Shown one piece after another: positions 7,264 through 16,747 of a stretch of DNA of 36,710 nt; position 1 is the first letter of the stretch, and every line of letters starts with the position of its first letter. A model generated the notes under the pieces. It did not search any database, was not told where the DNA came from, and worked only from the letters and a program-made list of their open reading frames with translations. This DNA is from Verrucomicrobiota bacterium (lineage in GTDB: Bacteria; Verrucomicrobiota; Verrucomicrobiia; Limisphaerales; AAA164-E04), in assembly GCA_027619545.1 (NCBI GenBank), contig JAQCFT010000008.1, forward strand, positions 1 through 36,710, written 5' to 3'. The translations under genes and the position numbers were made by a program.

Positions 7264-10200
7264 ATCGGATCGAATCAGTTTCGTTTGGCAGGCTGATTTT
7301 TGCTGTCGTTCTTTTCTTCCAGTTGATTTCCGGATCGCATGCCGCTTCATCCAATGAAGAGCGCGTACAATCCTGGGGAGGGATCTGGGAGTTCGATGGA
7401 TTTGATGACGGAATTCTCATTGCCATGGGTGACAATGTGGAATTTCGGGGCGGATTCTCACTGGACATCCGTTTCAAATATCTGCGTCGCCAACCCAATT
7501 CGCAGTTGTTCCATCTTCAGCTGAAAGACACCACTGTTTCCGCTTACCTGCAGGAGGGTTCCTACGGGCTGGTGGTTGATTTTCAAGGGCCGGACAATCG
7601 CATTTCGAGGCATCGCTTTGGTTTTCCCGGAATCTCGGATACCTGGCATCACTTGACCATTTGCCTTCGCCGCAACCAGCTTGCCATTGCTTATTTGGAT
7701 GGACGTGGCGGGCAGGCGGAACAGGAAATGGCCACCCATGTTCTGCAGACAACCCGCAGTCGTTTGAATTTAGGGGGGACCGAAGAAGGGGATTTGACCA
7801 CCTTTGCGGGTGAGCTGGATGCTGTACGTTTCTGGAACCGCATGCTTGATGCATCGGAAGTGGCCTTGATCGGGGATAGGGACAATCCGGATTTGAGGGT
7901 TCAGCAATTGGTTGACTGGACATTTGACTCGGATTCGCTGCCATCCTTTGTCTCCCAGGCTTTCGAGTTAGGCATTAAAGGGAATCCTGCTTGGAAACCG
8001 GGGGTTGTTGTTGGTCCGGAACACACCATTCTGCATGGTAAAACAGTGAACCTAACCGATGACCCGCAGCCCCAGTGTTTGATTGAGATGACCATGGGGG
8101 GCAGGGGGGTGGTTAGTCTAATGTCCGACGCCGATGGGGATTTCCTGAGCCTCATTCCTCCCGGGGAAGAGAAGGTCGCGTATCATGCGTTTGACGGGAA
8201 TGCGCACGCTTTCAGTGGTGACATTAATTTGGCATCCAATCAACCTGACAATCCCATCGTTCATTTGCGTTTGGGGGAACTCTTCAATGTGGAAGGGTTT
8301 GTTCGGGCTTTAGATAAGGCGACACCCGTCAGCGGAGTGGAAGTCCTACTGTCACAACCAGGGAATACTCTTCTGGCAGAGGGTATCAGTGTGATGAGTG
8401 ATCTGAGTGGTCGGTATCAATTTGCCGGAATACCACCCGGCCGTTACCAGTTGTCCGCTCGGCCGTTGCCGGTAGCCTTGTTTGCCAAACGGGATGAAGT
8501 TGCCCAATCACCCATGCTCAGCAGGGAGATATACGTGGATGAACTTTCGGATCGGTTTGATTTTGAAATCAGCAGTTCAAAGATTGGCAAATGGAAGCAC
8601 TTTGGCCTGAAAGATGGCATGCCGAGCAATCGGGTGGAGAACATTGCTTTTACAGGCGAAGGAGGAATCTGGCTGGCCAATCGGTCCCAACTATACTTCT
8701 TTAATGGAGATGATTTCACACGTATTTCCCTTCAACATGAGGAGACCATAGTGATGGTTTCTATAGCGGAGGATGCTTCCGGGGCTTGCTGGGTTGCTTG
8801 CCAGGATGGCCGGTTGTTGAAGGTGAAAGCCTCCGGTGAACAACAATTTTTTCGGTCTCCAGAAGGTGCTGTTGCGAATCAGCTGATTGTCACCGATAAA
8901 AGAAAATTGGTTGCCGTGACCGACAAAGGTCTCTACCAGGCAACGATGCCTCAAATTTACCAAGAAGAATCCCTTCCGCTCAAATGGGATATTCTTTCTT
9001 CACGTCGGTTTAATCAGATATTGTGGGAGGGAGATGTGCCGCTGTGGGGTGCGACGAACCATGGTTTGATTCGGTTTGAGGAAGGGGTCGAAATCCTTTA
9101 TAAAGCGGATGAAGGATTGTCACAGGCGGTGGTTTCCTCCATTGGCAAGCCTACTGATGAATCTGTCTTGTTTGTCCAAACGGCACATTCCATTTATCGG
9201 CTCGACGAGAAAGGGTTGCAGGAAATGAGACTTCCGGACCAGTTTTTCTTTGGTTTGATCACTTGTATGGCTGTTCGTTCCCGCGACGAGTTGTGGTTGG
9301 GTACCCGTGGCGAGGGGCTGTGGCGATGGCGAAACGGCTACTGGATGCGATATGACATGGCTGACGGATTGCCTTCGGAAGACATTTCCGCCCTCGAGTT
9401 GGATGAACATGGGAATGTGTGGGTGGGGACGGTCAACGGGTTCAGTCGTTACAATGATCGATATTGGGTTGGGATGGGGCAGAAGTTTGGGTTTCAATCC
9501 ACCCAGCATTTTTCTCTGGGATGGGATTCCGAAGGAGATAGGCTTCTGGTGGGGTCAGAATGGCTTGGTACCACCGAGGTGACAGTCCGTGGGCTGCGTC
9601 ATTTGCCTTTGCCCGGGTATGCTCGAAATATTCTCATTCGGCAGGGAAAACCCGTCACATTATTGGGGAACCATCTGGCAACTCAGGAAACTTCGGGGCA
9701 ATCGGTGACTGAAATCGTCGATGGGCTTCCCTACAGTGATTGGGTATTGGCTGGAGACTACGATCCCTCCGGATACCTGTGGGCAGGAAGGCAGTGGGCC
9801 GGGGGAGGTGTCATGAGGTTTGCTCCCACTGATGAGGGGGACGTTCCTTTGAGGTTTGATGGCTTATGGCGAGAAGCACAAGGGTTGCCCAATGAATATG
9901 TTTGGTGCATTTGGGCGGAAAAGGACGACCGCATATGGTTGGGAACTGATACTGGGATTTACATCAAAACAAGCAACGATTGGGTAGCTGTGCCTCATGT
10001 TAACCCGAAGAGTCCATACCGGGCATTGGACATCCTCCAGCGAAAATCAGGCGAGGTTTGGGTGGCGACCCAACAAGGTGTTGGGACCGTTGTGGAGGGT
10101 CGGTATCATCCTCTGGTGACCGGGACGCTTCTGGACGACACGGGTATCTGGAGCCTTTTCGAAGATTCCGAAGAAAGGTTGTGGATCGGCAGCAATTCGA

Positions 10201-12353
10201 ATGGGCTGTTTTTATATCATCAGGAAATGATGATGCATTATACGATGGACGACTGGCTTACCGGGAATTCCATATACGATATTGCGGAATCTTCTCCCGG
10301 AGAACTGTGGTTTGCCAACGAATATGGAGTGGATCGGCATTGTTCCGAGAAGGAAACTTTCACAACTTTTTTTAAAACTGTCCGGGCTGACCAAGTTTAT
10401 ATTCCTTCGGAAACTCTTCCAAGTTTTGAGCTGAACACGAGACTTGTCCTGGATTTTGACGTTTTGGATGCGGCTTGTTCGGACAACCGGCATCTTTTTC
10501 GCCTGGAGATACGATGTTCCGGTTCCCCCGAGGCGGAACATCAAAGTTTGATACTTACTGAGAATCGCTTTGAGTGGGTTCCAGAGAGAAGTGGCGACTA
10601 TTCATTGGAACTGACAGCCTACGATGCGGATCTGCATCCCTCCGTGCCGGCTGTTTTGAGGCTGAATGTAGTGCCTCCCTGGTATTTGGATCTTGCTTTG
10701 GTGGTACCTATGGTTTTGGGAACTTCGGCGGTATTGATTTGGGGGTTGGCGATGGTGGTTCGGGGATTGCGACATCGAAAAGAATCACGACTGTTGAGAG
10801 ACCAGTTGCTGAAACAGGAAACATCCACCAGACAGAATCTGGAGAAAGTGAATCAGGAATTAAAGGAAGCTCGAACAATTGCTGAAAAAGCTCAAAAAGA
10901 CGCGGAAATTGCGAGTGAAGCCAAAAGCCTGTTTCTGGCAAAAATGAGTCATGAGATCCGCACTCCGCTCAATGCAGTGCTTGGGTATTCCCAGCTGTTA
11001 AAGGGTAATGCCATGCTCAATGACCAAGTGTCCCATGGCCTGTCGGCCATCGAGCGAAGCGGGCAACACTTGCTCAAAATTATCAACAGCATTTTGACAC
11101 TCTCAAAAATGGAGTCGGGGCATATCCAACTACAACTCGAAGATTTTGCTTTGTCTGAGTTGATCGATACCATTCAGGGAATGGTTGCCATACCGTGCCA
11201 GGAAAAAGGACTCGAGTATAAAATACGATGTTCCGAATGGGCTGTGGACAGTTTGAATGGTGGTCACCGGATGAAAAGCCTTCGGAGTGCGCCTCCCTGG
11301 CCGCACCTGACTTTTCATAGTGATCTGGCCAAAATCAGGCAGGTTCTGTTGAATCTCATCACCAATGCTGTGAAGTTCACCAACGAGGGGGCTGTGACGA
11401 TGGAAATCCGGGTATATCATCCCAAAGAAGCAGAAGATCCATTCGACAAGGTTCCATTTGAACTTTATTTCTCAGTTGAGGATACGGGGTCCGGCATGCT
11501 GCCCGAGGATCGTCAGCGAGTGTTTCAGGCCTTTGAGCAAGGGAGTCAGAAAGGAAGTGGTGAACATCAGGGAATCGGGCTGGGATTGGCTATTGCAAAG
11601 AGGTTGGTGGAGGTGTTGGGTGGAAATCTTTCCTGTGATTCGACGGTGGGACAAGGAAGTCTTTTCAGTTTTACCATCAGTATTGCCCCCGGGCATCCAG
11701 AAAAAATAAAGGATCTTTTGTCCTTGTCCAAGCCCAGGTGGAAATACGCTCCACCCAGAGCACTTGTTGTGGATGATCTGGAGCAAAATGCCAAAGTATT
11801 GACCCGACTGCTTTCCTTGTGGGGGATTCCATGCGAGCCGGTCACCTCCGGTGAGGAAGCCATCGAATACCTTAAGAACAATCGAGTGGAAATGGTCTTT
11901 ATGGATATCATGATGCCAAAAATGTCCGGCACCGAGGCATTCAAGCGCATACGTCAGATGCTGGGGCCTGCATCGCCCAAATGCATAGCCTACTCTGCCC
12001 ATGTTTTGGAACATGAACAGGCGTCTTATGTCAGATCCTCGTTTGATGGGTTCCTTGCCAAGCCTATCCAAATGGAAGTCTTGGTTCAGTTGATTTACAC
12101 TCAGTTTTCGAACTTGATTTGGTCTGAAGCTGATTCGCAAAAGGCCGCGGAGCCAAGACTGGACTTTTCTTCATTACCTGAATCCAGCATGAATGAATTG
12201 CGAAGCTCGGTGAAACGCTACGCTGTCACCGAAATCATGCGGCAGATAGATCATATGGAATCAGAAGGCATCCTGGATGAGCACAATTGCCGCACTTTGA
12301 GAACGCTTGTTCGGGCCGGGGACATGAAACGAGTCCTTCGGGCCTTCGATTAA
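7260..12353 (+). CDS. Giant hybrid sensor histidine kinase: LamG, regulatory-like domain, beta-propellers, kinase, receiver
   Basis: This 1697-residue protein begins with a signal peptide (about 1-29). Its periplasmic part has a LamG/concanavalin-like domain (about 35-215), a carboxypeptidase-regulatory-like beta-sandwich (about 340-405), a long two-component-regulator propeller region (about 440-1030, many repeats of the type GxxWLGTxxGL), and a Y_Y_Y-like domain (about 1055-1137). One membrane helix (about 1143-1165) leads to a coiled coil, a HisKA domain with H1231 in MSHEIRTPLN, and an ATPase domain (N1365/N1369, DTGSGM, GIGLGLAI). A receiver follows with D1549 in FMDIMMPK, then a short helical tail. 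The propeller/Y_Y_Y architecture is known from sensors of polysaccharide fragments. It lacks the AraC DNA-binding domain of Bacteroides hybrid systems, so output presumably runs through the coupled sigma-54 activator. Confidence 0.93.
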   Translation: MNRIESVSFGRLIFAVVLFFQLISGSHAASSNEERVQSWGGIWEFDGFDDGILIAMGDNVEFRGGFSLDIRFKYLRRQPNSQLFHLQLKDTTVSAYLQEGSYGLVVDFQGPDNRISRHRFGFPGISDTWHHLTICLRRNQLAIAYLDGRGGQAEQEMATHVLQTTRSRLNLGGTEEGDLTTFAGELDAVRFWNRMLDASEVALIGDRDNPDLRVQQLVDWTFDSDSLPSFVSQAFELGIKGNPAWKPGVVVGPEHTILHGKTVNLTDDPQPQCLIEMTMGGRGVVSLMSDADGDFLSLIPPGEEKVAYHAFDGNAHAFSGDINLASNQPDNPIVHLRLGELFNVEGFVRALDKATPVSGVEVLLSQPGNTLLAEGISVMSDLSGRYQFAGIPPGRYQLSARPLPVALFAKRDEVAQSPMLSREIYVDELSDRFDFEISSSKIGKWKHFGLKDGMPSNRVENIAFTGEGGIWLANRSQLYFFNGDDFTRISLQHEETIVMVSIAEDASGACWVACQDGRLLKVKASGEQQFFRSPEGAVANQLIVTDKRKLVAVTDKGLYQATMPQIYQEESLPLKWDILSSRRFNQILWEGDVPLWGATNHGLIRFEEGVEILYKADEGLSQAVVSSIGKPTDESVLFVQTAHSIYRLDEKGLQEMRLPDQFFFGLITCMAVRSRDELWLGTRGEGLWRWRNGYWMRYDMADGLPSEDISALELDEHGNVWVGTVNGFSRYNDRYWVGMGQKFGFQSTQHFSLGWDSEGDRLLVGSEWLGTTEVTVRGLRHLPLPGYARNILIRQGKPVTLLGNHLATQETSGQSVTEIVDGLPYSDWVLAGDYDPSGYLWAGRQWAGGGVMRFAPTDEGDVPLRFDGLWREAQGLPNEYVWCIWAEKDDRIWLGTDTGIYIKTSNDWVAVPHVNPKSPYRALDILQRKSGEVWVATQQGVGTVVEGRYHPLVTGTLLDDTGIWSLFEDSEERLWIGSNSNGLFLYHQEMMMHYTMDDWLTGNSIYDIAESSPGELWFANEYGVDRHCSEKETFTTFFKTVRADQVYIPSETLPSFELNTRLVLDFDVLDAACSDNRHLFRLEIRCSGSPEAEHQSLILTENRFEWVPERSGDYSLELTAYDADLHPSVPAVLRLNVVPPWYLDLALVVPMVLGTSAVLIWGLAMVVRGLRHRKESRLLRDQLLKQETSTRQNLEKVNQELKEARTIAEKAQKDAEIASEAKSLFLAKMSHEIRTPLNAVLGYSQLLKGNAMLNDQVSHGLSAIERSGQHLLKIINSILTLSKMESGHIQLQLEDFALSELIDTIQGMVAIPCQEKGLEYKIRCSEWAVDSLNGGHRMKSLRSAPPWPHLTFHSDLAKIRQVLLNLITNAVKFTNEGAVTMEIRVYHPKEAEDPFDKVPFELYFSVEDTGSGMLPEDRQRVFQAFEQGSQKGSGEHQGIGLGLAIAKRLVEVLGGNLSCDSTVGQGSLFSFTISIAPGHPEKIKDLLSLSKPRWKYAPPRALVVDDLEQNAKVLTRLLSLWGIPCEPVTSGEEAIEYLKNNRVEMVFMDIMMPKMSGTEAFKRIRQMLGPASPKCIAYSAHVLEHEQASYVRSSFDGFLAKPIQMEVLVQLIYTQFSNLIWSEADSQKAAEPRLDFSSLPESSMNELRSSVKRYAVTEIMRQIDHMESEGILDEHNCRTLRTLVRAGDMKRVLRAFD

Positions 12354-12838
12354 GGAGCGTGCTTTTGAATCCAAAGGTGTTAGAATATTCGAAATTATTC
12401 GCATGACCTTCCTTGTAAATCCGAATAAATCCGAGTAATCCTTGTCATCTGCCACACGTTGGTTTGTTTACTCTTTTTCATTCAAACTTTCCTTACAGGG
12501 TTTCGCACCTGATGGTGGATTTGCTTATGGTTTTTCTAACTTTAAGAAGGTTAATTGATTGGGGGAATGTGTTGGTGTGGCGGCTGTTTTTGTTTCTTTT
12601 CGTCTTCAATCTTTAGGGACGATATGGAGCTGGTTGGCATGTTATAAGCTTAACACCTTGTTACGAGGAGAGCTTATTCAGATTAAACTGTTGTTCTCCT
12701 CGCACCCAAGTTCATGGCTTGGTGAACACATGAAATGGCGACGAAACCACGCCAGCGATTTTTCACCAGATCAATCCTTGGAATAAAAAGTACCCCACCC
12801 CAATAAATCCGGGTTTCCCTCTGTGGAAGCCCGGATTT
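12354..12838. other. 485-base stretch without a convincing protein gene
   Basis: AT-richer than the flanking genes. It holds short tandem-like copies of TAAATCCGA near 12408-12440, a possible sigma-54-type element at 12634-12650, an 8-bp inverted repeat (12664-12671 with 12695-12702) and a strong terminator at 12806-12840. An open frame from TTG 12559 to 12786 exists but has no recognisable domain or ribosome-binding site. Confidence 0.6.
12634..12650 (+). promoter_or_regulatory. Possible sigma-54 (-24/-12) promoter
   Basis: TTGGCATGTTATAAGCT keeps the invariant GG (12636-12637) and GC (12648-12649) with exactly 10 bases between. It also keeps the TTGGCA half of the -24 box, but the -12 box is AAGC instead of TTGC. 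The predicted start would be near 12661. Such matches occur by chance, so this is a candidate only; its interest comes from lying just downstream of a sigma-54 activator operon. Confidence 0.3.
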
Positions 12839-12840
12839 TT
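12661..12840 (+). ncRNA. Hypothetical small RNA ending at a strong terminator
   Basis: A transcript from the candidate promoter would begin near 12661 with a stem-loop (CGAGGAGA at 12664-12671 with TCTCCTCG at 12695-12702) and end at the 13-bp terminator hairpin with its T-run near 12840, giving about 180 bases. The strong plus-strand terminator lies 450 bases past the nearest plus-strand gene, which suggests that something between them is transcribed. No known RNA family was recognised; read-through from the kinase operon is the simpler alternative. Confidence 0.25.
12806..12840 (+). terminator. Strong intrinsic terminator, probably bidirectional
   Basis: Bases 12806-12818 and 12825-12837 form a 13-bp stem with one G-T pair and the loop CTCTGT, followed on the plus strand by a run of five T (12836-12840). 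On the minus strand it directly follows the stop codon of the EEP-family gene (12839-12841), although the T-run on that side is weak. It separates convergent transcription units. Confidence 0.85.
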
Positions 12841-13588
12841 ATTGCTTCCATTCAAGTTCAACGAAAACAGGCATGTGATCCGATGCCACAGGCGCGTCCA
12901 CGATGCGGGCCGACCTTACTTCCCAATGCGAAGCTCCGGGGGCCAACAGGTAATCAATGCCATGATGTTCGCCTAACAAATCCCGCCAGCCTTCGCCCCA
13001 TAACCTCTCCATAGGCGAGCTGTCCGGACGTGCGTTGAAATCTCCGGCAAGTATTACTTCAGCAGGCCCGTTTTTTGGAACGATTTGCAGTAGTCGCTGG
13101 ACCTGTTCTGATCGGGTGGTTTCACTGAGGTGACAGAGATGGGTGTCAATGAAGCAAAGTTCGGGAATTCCTTTGTCGGGTCTGATGTGCGTTTCCAGTG
13201 CAATTCTCGGCTCCTGGTTGATGCGGTAAGGAAGAGCATGCACCTTGTGGGTGAGAATGGGCCAGCGACTCAGCACTGCCAGACCATATTGACCGCCCTG
13301 AAAGTGAATCGCCCTGCCGAACACTTGATGCATTCCCAGTTTGGAAGCAATCGTTATGGCTTGATCCACCTTGTCGGTACGCTGAGTTTGGATGTCGACT
13401 TCCTGGAGTGCGACGAGATCGGCCTTGGTATCCCGAATAACCCGGGCAATGCGATCATAGTCCACCTTGCCATCCAAACCCTCGGCGTGGTGGATGTTGT
13501 AGGTCAGTAATCGTAAAACAGGAGCTTCCTGTCCGAATGTGGACAAGGTGACACCCATGCCGATCAGGAGACATAGCAACCCTCTCAT
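12839..13588 (-). CDS. Exported endonuclease/exonuclease/phosphatase (EEP) family protein
   Basis: 249 residues with an N-terminal signal peptide (about 1-20, ending near FGQEA), so it is predicted to act outside the cytoplasm. The EEP fold motifs are complete: N31 in LTYNIHH, E63 in LQEVD, H150 in IDTHL, D183 and N185 in GDFNARPDS, and D237-H238 in SDHMPVF. These give the metal site and catalytic His of the DNase I / sphingomyelinase / inositol-phosphatase superfamily. The substrate (nucleic acid, phospholipid or other phosphodiester) cannot be told from the motifs. Its ATG overlaps the stop of the deoxyhypusine-synthase-like gene by four bases (13585-13588), implying translational coupling with an apparently unrelated enzyme. 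Confidence 0.88.
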   Translation of the reverse strand: MRGLLCLLIGMGVTLSTFGQEAPVLRLLTYNIHHAEGLDGKVDYDRIARVIRDTKADLVALQEVDIQTQRTDKVDQAITIASKLGMHQVFGRAIHFQGGQYGLAVLSRWPILTHKVHALPYRINQEPRIALETHIRPDKGIPELCFIDTHLCHLSETTRSEQVQRLLQIVPKNGPAEVILAGDFNARPDSSPMERLWGEGWRDLLGEHHGIDYLLAPGASHWEVRSARIVDAPVASDHMPVFVELEWKQ

Positions 13589-14766
13589 GATTTCTGCTTT
13601 TTCTTGAGTCCCACGCTGGAAGAACGTTTGGCCACCTTGCGGCTGGTGGTGATTTTTGAAACTGTGCCGACATTCAGGTATGCTTCCCGAATTTTGTCCA
13701 TGAGTTCATCCCGGCGGTCGTAAAGCCGCTTGTGTTTTCGTTTGGGACTTCTTGATAGACAGTAGGCCGTCAGCAAAGGCAGGGAAACCGTCGAGTCCAC
13801 ATACGCAACCACGCAATCGGGCAGGGTTTCCGGATCCACTTTTCCCCAGCTGACCGCCTCGGCCGGCGTGGCGCCGCTCAGCCCCCCTGTGTCGGGTCTT
13901 GCGTCCGTGCATTGAAGGAAGTAATCGTGACCTTTTTCCTGGATCCCCATGACTTCCTGGATCTGGGGCTCGGTTTGAAGCATGAAATTTTTCGGTGAAC
14001 CTCCTCCCAGAATAAATACGGATGATGTGTGGCCGCTGGACTTGGCTTCGTAAACGATGGCGGCTGTCTGGTTGACGTCCCGGTTGATGTCAAAACTCAT
14101 TTGATGATCCCTCAGGGACATCGCGGCCACGTTCATCCCGATGGAGCTGTCCCCTGGGCTGCTTGTGAAGATGGGTATGCCGTAGCGATAGGCGGTCGCC
14201 AGGACTGAAGTGTCTTTCAAATTCAAAGCCTTGGCTCGGGCATCCACATACTTGCCCAGCAGGTAGTGGAACTCATCGGTCCCCAAGGGACGCTGGAACT
14301 CGGGGCCCTGAACCACGCTGCGCACAAATGCGTCCGTGTCCAGCAGCACGTTGTAATCGAAGATCACATCGTAAATGCGAATGACCCCGCTGCGGTGCAA
14401 CTCCACATCATCCAGAAACGGGGATCCCTGATGCAGGGAAAGATCCAACCCGTAATGCAGGTCATGATACAGGTTGGCACCGGTGGAAACAATCCAGTCC
14501 ACAAACCCCGCCTTCATCCAAGGTATCAAACAGGACTTGCCCAGACCGGCAGGCGTCAAAGCTCCGGTCAGGCTCATCCCGATAAACCCGTCTTTCGGTA
14601 ACATGCGTTCCGTCAGCAAGCGCGCGGCTTCGCGCAAGCGGCCTCCGTTGTATGCGAGGAAGGCTTCGTCAATCAGGTCCGCCGCCCGCATGTTTTTTCT
14701 TATGCCTGTCGGATTGAGGCGTGGAAAATTCGATAAGGGACACTCTTTACGTTTCTTTTTGCTCAC
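13585..14766 (-). CDS. Deoxyhypusine synthase family protein
   Basis: 393 residues over the whole deoxyhypusine-synthase (DS) domain. Conserved blocks include [14 protein letters not shown] (about 94-107), the nucleotide-binding [10 protein letters not shown] (about 201-210), [11 protein letters not shown] (about 251-261) and [14 protein letters not shown], whose K309 matches the lysine that carries the aminobutyl intermediate in the eukaryotic enzyme. Eukaryotes and archaea use DHS to modify eIF5A/aIF5A. Some bacterial homologues make homospermidine from putrescine and/or spermidine, and I infer a polyamine role here. The N-terminus ([10 protein letters not shown]) and C-terminus ([10 protein letters not shown]) are very basic, which is unusual. 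It lies in a minus-strand cluster after two membrane metalloproteases and overlaps the EEP gene. Confidence 0.9.
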   Translation of the reverse strand: MSKKKRKECPLSNFPRLNPTGIRKNMRAADLIDEAFLAYNGGRLREAARLLTERMLPKDGFIGMSLTGALTPAGLGKSCLIPWMKAGFVDWIVSTGANLYHDLHYGLDLSLHQGSPFLDDVELHRSGVIRIYDVIFDYNVLLDTDAFVRSVVQGPEFQRPLGTDEFHYLLGKYVDARAKALNLKDTSVLATAYRYGIPIFTSSPGDSSIGMNVAAMSLRDHQMSFDINRDVNQTAAIVYEAKSSGHTSSVFILGGGSPKNFMLQTEPQIQEVMGIQEKGHDYFLQCTDARPDTGGLSGATPAEAVSWGKVDPETLPDCVVAYVDSTVSLPLLTAYCLSRSPKRKHKRLYDRRDELMDKIREAYLNVGTVSKITTSRKVAKRSSSVGLKKKQKS

Positions 14767-14809
14767 AGCGAAATACTGCCGAATTCACTCCATGAATGGC
14801 AACGGGAAA

Positions 14810-15919
14810 TTAACGAAGCTTTGCGTAGGCCAGGCGACGGTTCAAAGCCTGTCGAATCTTGATCAGTTCCGCCACGTTGTCCATGGTCAACATGCCGGTC
14901 AACACCCCATTCTCCACCACCGGGATCATGTTGTGGGGATAGCGTTGGTAGAGATTCAGTGCGGGCTCCAATAGGAACGAGGATTCCAATGTGACAAAGT
15001 CCCTCTTCATCACATCACGAACTGACGTCCACAGATCGTGACGTTTGAGGGCTTCGAACAATTCGTTGGTTCCAAGTATGCCGATGACTTGCCCGGAGTC
15101 ATTCACGATCGGGTAATCTGTTTGGGTCCCGGCCAGAACCCATTCCGCAATTTTCCCAAGCGAATCTTCGGGGGTTGCCTGGTGAAATTCGGTAATCATC
15201 GCTTGTTTGACGGTGATGCCTTTCAACTGGGATTTGAGAATGGCATAATTCGCTTCCTGTCCAGCCCCAAACCAGACCACAAGGGCGATAAAAAACAGAA
15301 AAGGATTCTTCAACCAGAAAACGCCAACGACGACAAACAGGACCGCCATCACGCGCCCCAGCCTTGCCGCGATTTGTGTGGCCCGCACAAAATCCATCCG
15401 CGACGCCAGCATGGCTCTCAGCACCCTTCCACCATCCATGGGAAACGCCGGGAGCAGATTAAACAGGATCATGGCGGTGTTGATAAGGATCAGGCTTTCC
15501 ACAAATCCCGCCTCCTCGAGGTCCCACACCAGACCGGACCAACCTCCGCCGAAAATAAGCACTCCGACCAACAGCACCCCTGCAATGACCACGTTTACCG
15601 CCGGGCCTGCCAGGGCCACCCAGAATTCATCCCGGGGTCGATCCGGCATTTTTTCCAAACGCGCCACGCCTCCAATCGGGAGCAAGGTGACGTCTCGGGT
15701 TCCAACCCCGAAACGACGTGCCATCAGGATGTGACCGAATTCATGTGCCAATACGCAGGTGAACAAGCAGACGAAAAACAGGATGCCCACCGCGGCTTCG
15801 AAGAAAGTGGGTGCGGTGCCACCTTCCGCCAGCGCCACCAGCAGCATCAGTAGGAGAAATGTGAAGTGCAAATAAACATTCACCCCTGCGATTCGGGCAA
15901 TTTTAACCGACCAGGGCAT
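14810..15919 (-). CDS. M50 site-2-protease family zinc metalloprotease with two CBS domains
   Basis: 369 residues. Several membrane helices fill the first 220 residues. The zinc-binding HEFGH (H59, E60, H63) lies in the transmembrane part, and the third ligand is D162 in FPMDGGR, the intramembrane M50 pattern. The C-terminal 140 residues carry two CBS modules (about 232-290 and 300-360) that usually bind adenine nucleotides. Proteins of this type cleave membrane-embedded substrates such as anti-sigma factors or pro-regulators; the target here is unknown. It follows the YugP-type protease gene by 36 bases and precedes the DHS-like gene by 43 bases, so the four minus-strand genes probably form an operon. 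Confidence 0.92.
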   Translation of the reverse strand: MPWSVKIARIAGVNVYLHFTFLLLMLLVALAEGGTAPTFFEAAVGILFFVCLFTCVLAHEFGHILMARRFGVGTRDVTLLPIGGVARLEKMPDRPRDEFWVALAGPAVNVVIAGVLLVGVLIFGGGWSGLVWDLEEAGFVESLILINTAMILFNLLPAFPMDGGRVLRAMLASRMDFVRATQIAARLGRVMAVLFVVVGVFWLKNPFLFFIALVVWFGAGQEANYAILKSQLKGITVKQAMITEFHQATPEDSLGKIAEWVLAGTQTDYPIVNDSGQVIGILGTNELFEALKRHDLWTSVRDVMKRDFVTLESSFLLEPALNLYQRYPHNMIPVVENGVLTGMLTMDNVAELIKIRQALNRRLAYAKLR

Positions 15920-15955
15920 GAGCTTGATGGGGGGCGAATGGGGGATGAGATTTCA

Positions 15956-16642
15956 TTAATCGTCGCTTCCACCCGTGATAAACGGGAGAATGTAATAAAG
16001 AAACCATGCAAGCGACGTGATGAATGCGGCCACGTAAGTCAGAGCAGCGGCATTCAAGACCTTGGAAACCCCCTCGTCTTCGGTGGTGGTTGCTGTAAAT
16101 CCCATCTGGCTCAAAACCAGTTTTGCCCGTCGAGAGGCGTCAAATTCCACCGGGAGAGTGATCAGGTTGAAGGCCATGATCACGCCAAAACAGATGGCAA
16201 TCAACTTAAATGCCAAGGCCATGGGGATCAGTCCCAAAAACAACCCGATGATCATCAGCCATGTAAGCATGCCGTTGGCGACCGAAGTGATGCCGACCGA
16301 TGCCATGCGGAATTTCAATGGGGCGTATGCTTGTTGATGCTGTAATGCGTGTCCGCATTCGTGAGCTGCGACTGCGATGGCTGAGATGGAGTTGCCGTGA
16401 TAATTCTCGTCCGACAAAACCAGTCGTTTGTGAATCGGATCATAATGATCATTCAGAGTTCCTGGCTGGGTTCGAATTTCGACATCATGAATGCCGGCAG
16501 AACGTAAAATGCTGGCGGCCACCTGTCCCCCGGAATATCCGTTGTGCGCGCGAACCCCACTGTATTTGGCAAAAGCCGATTTTACCTTCGCTTGTGCCCA
16601 TAAACCAATGAGCATGGTTGAAATGAAAACTATCCAAAACAT
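15956..16642 (-). CDS. YugP-type zinc metallopeptidase (membrane-bound)
   Basis: 228 residues with an N-terminal membrane segment (about 1-18), a cytosolic or periplasmic metalloprotease core with HECGH (H94, E95, H98), two further hydrophobic segments (about 125-162) and a C-terminal one (about 200-220). A probable third zinc ligand is E166 in LPVEFDAS. The segment YSGGQVAASILRSAGI and the motif spellings match the YugP/neutral zinc metallopeptidase 2 family. The biological substrate is unknown in the family. It is the first gene of the probable operon with the M50 protease, so two membrane proteases are made together. There is a 118-base leader before it. Confidence 0.88.
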   Translation of the reverse strand: MFWIVFISTMLIGLWAQAKVKSAFAKYSGVRAHNGYSGGQVAASILRSAGIHDVEIRTQPGTLNDHYDPIHKRLVLSDENYHGNSISAIAVAAHECGHALQHQQAYAPLKFRMASVGITSVANGMLTWLMIIGLFLGLIPMALAFKLIAICFGVIMAFNLITLPVEFDASRRAKLVLSQMGFTATTTEDEGVSKVLNAAALTYVAAFITSLAWFLYYILPFITGGSDD

Positions 16643-16747
16643 ATGTGTGATATCTTGTTAACTCAATTTCGTCATTCCGACACATCCGGAATGGTTCTCT
16701 CGCTGATAGACATAGCCCGAGTTGCCTCAATTTGCAACCGAGAGTCA

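Noticed and set aside
12559-12786. 75-residue frame from a TTG codon
   Set aside because: No domain, no ribosome-binding site, and low-complexity composition; the stretch is better described as non-coding with a terminator.
16673-16693. 7-bp hairpin CATTCCG/CGGAATG between the DHOD-like and YugP genes
   Set aside because: Short stem and no T-run on either strand; not enough to call a terminator.
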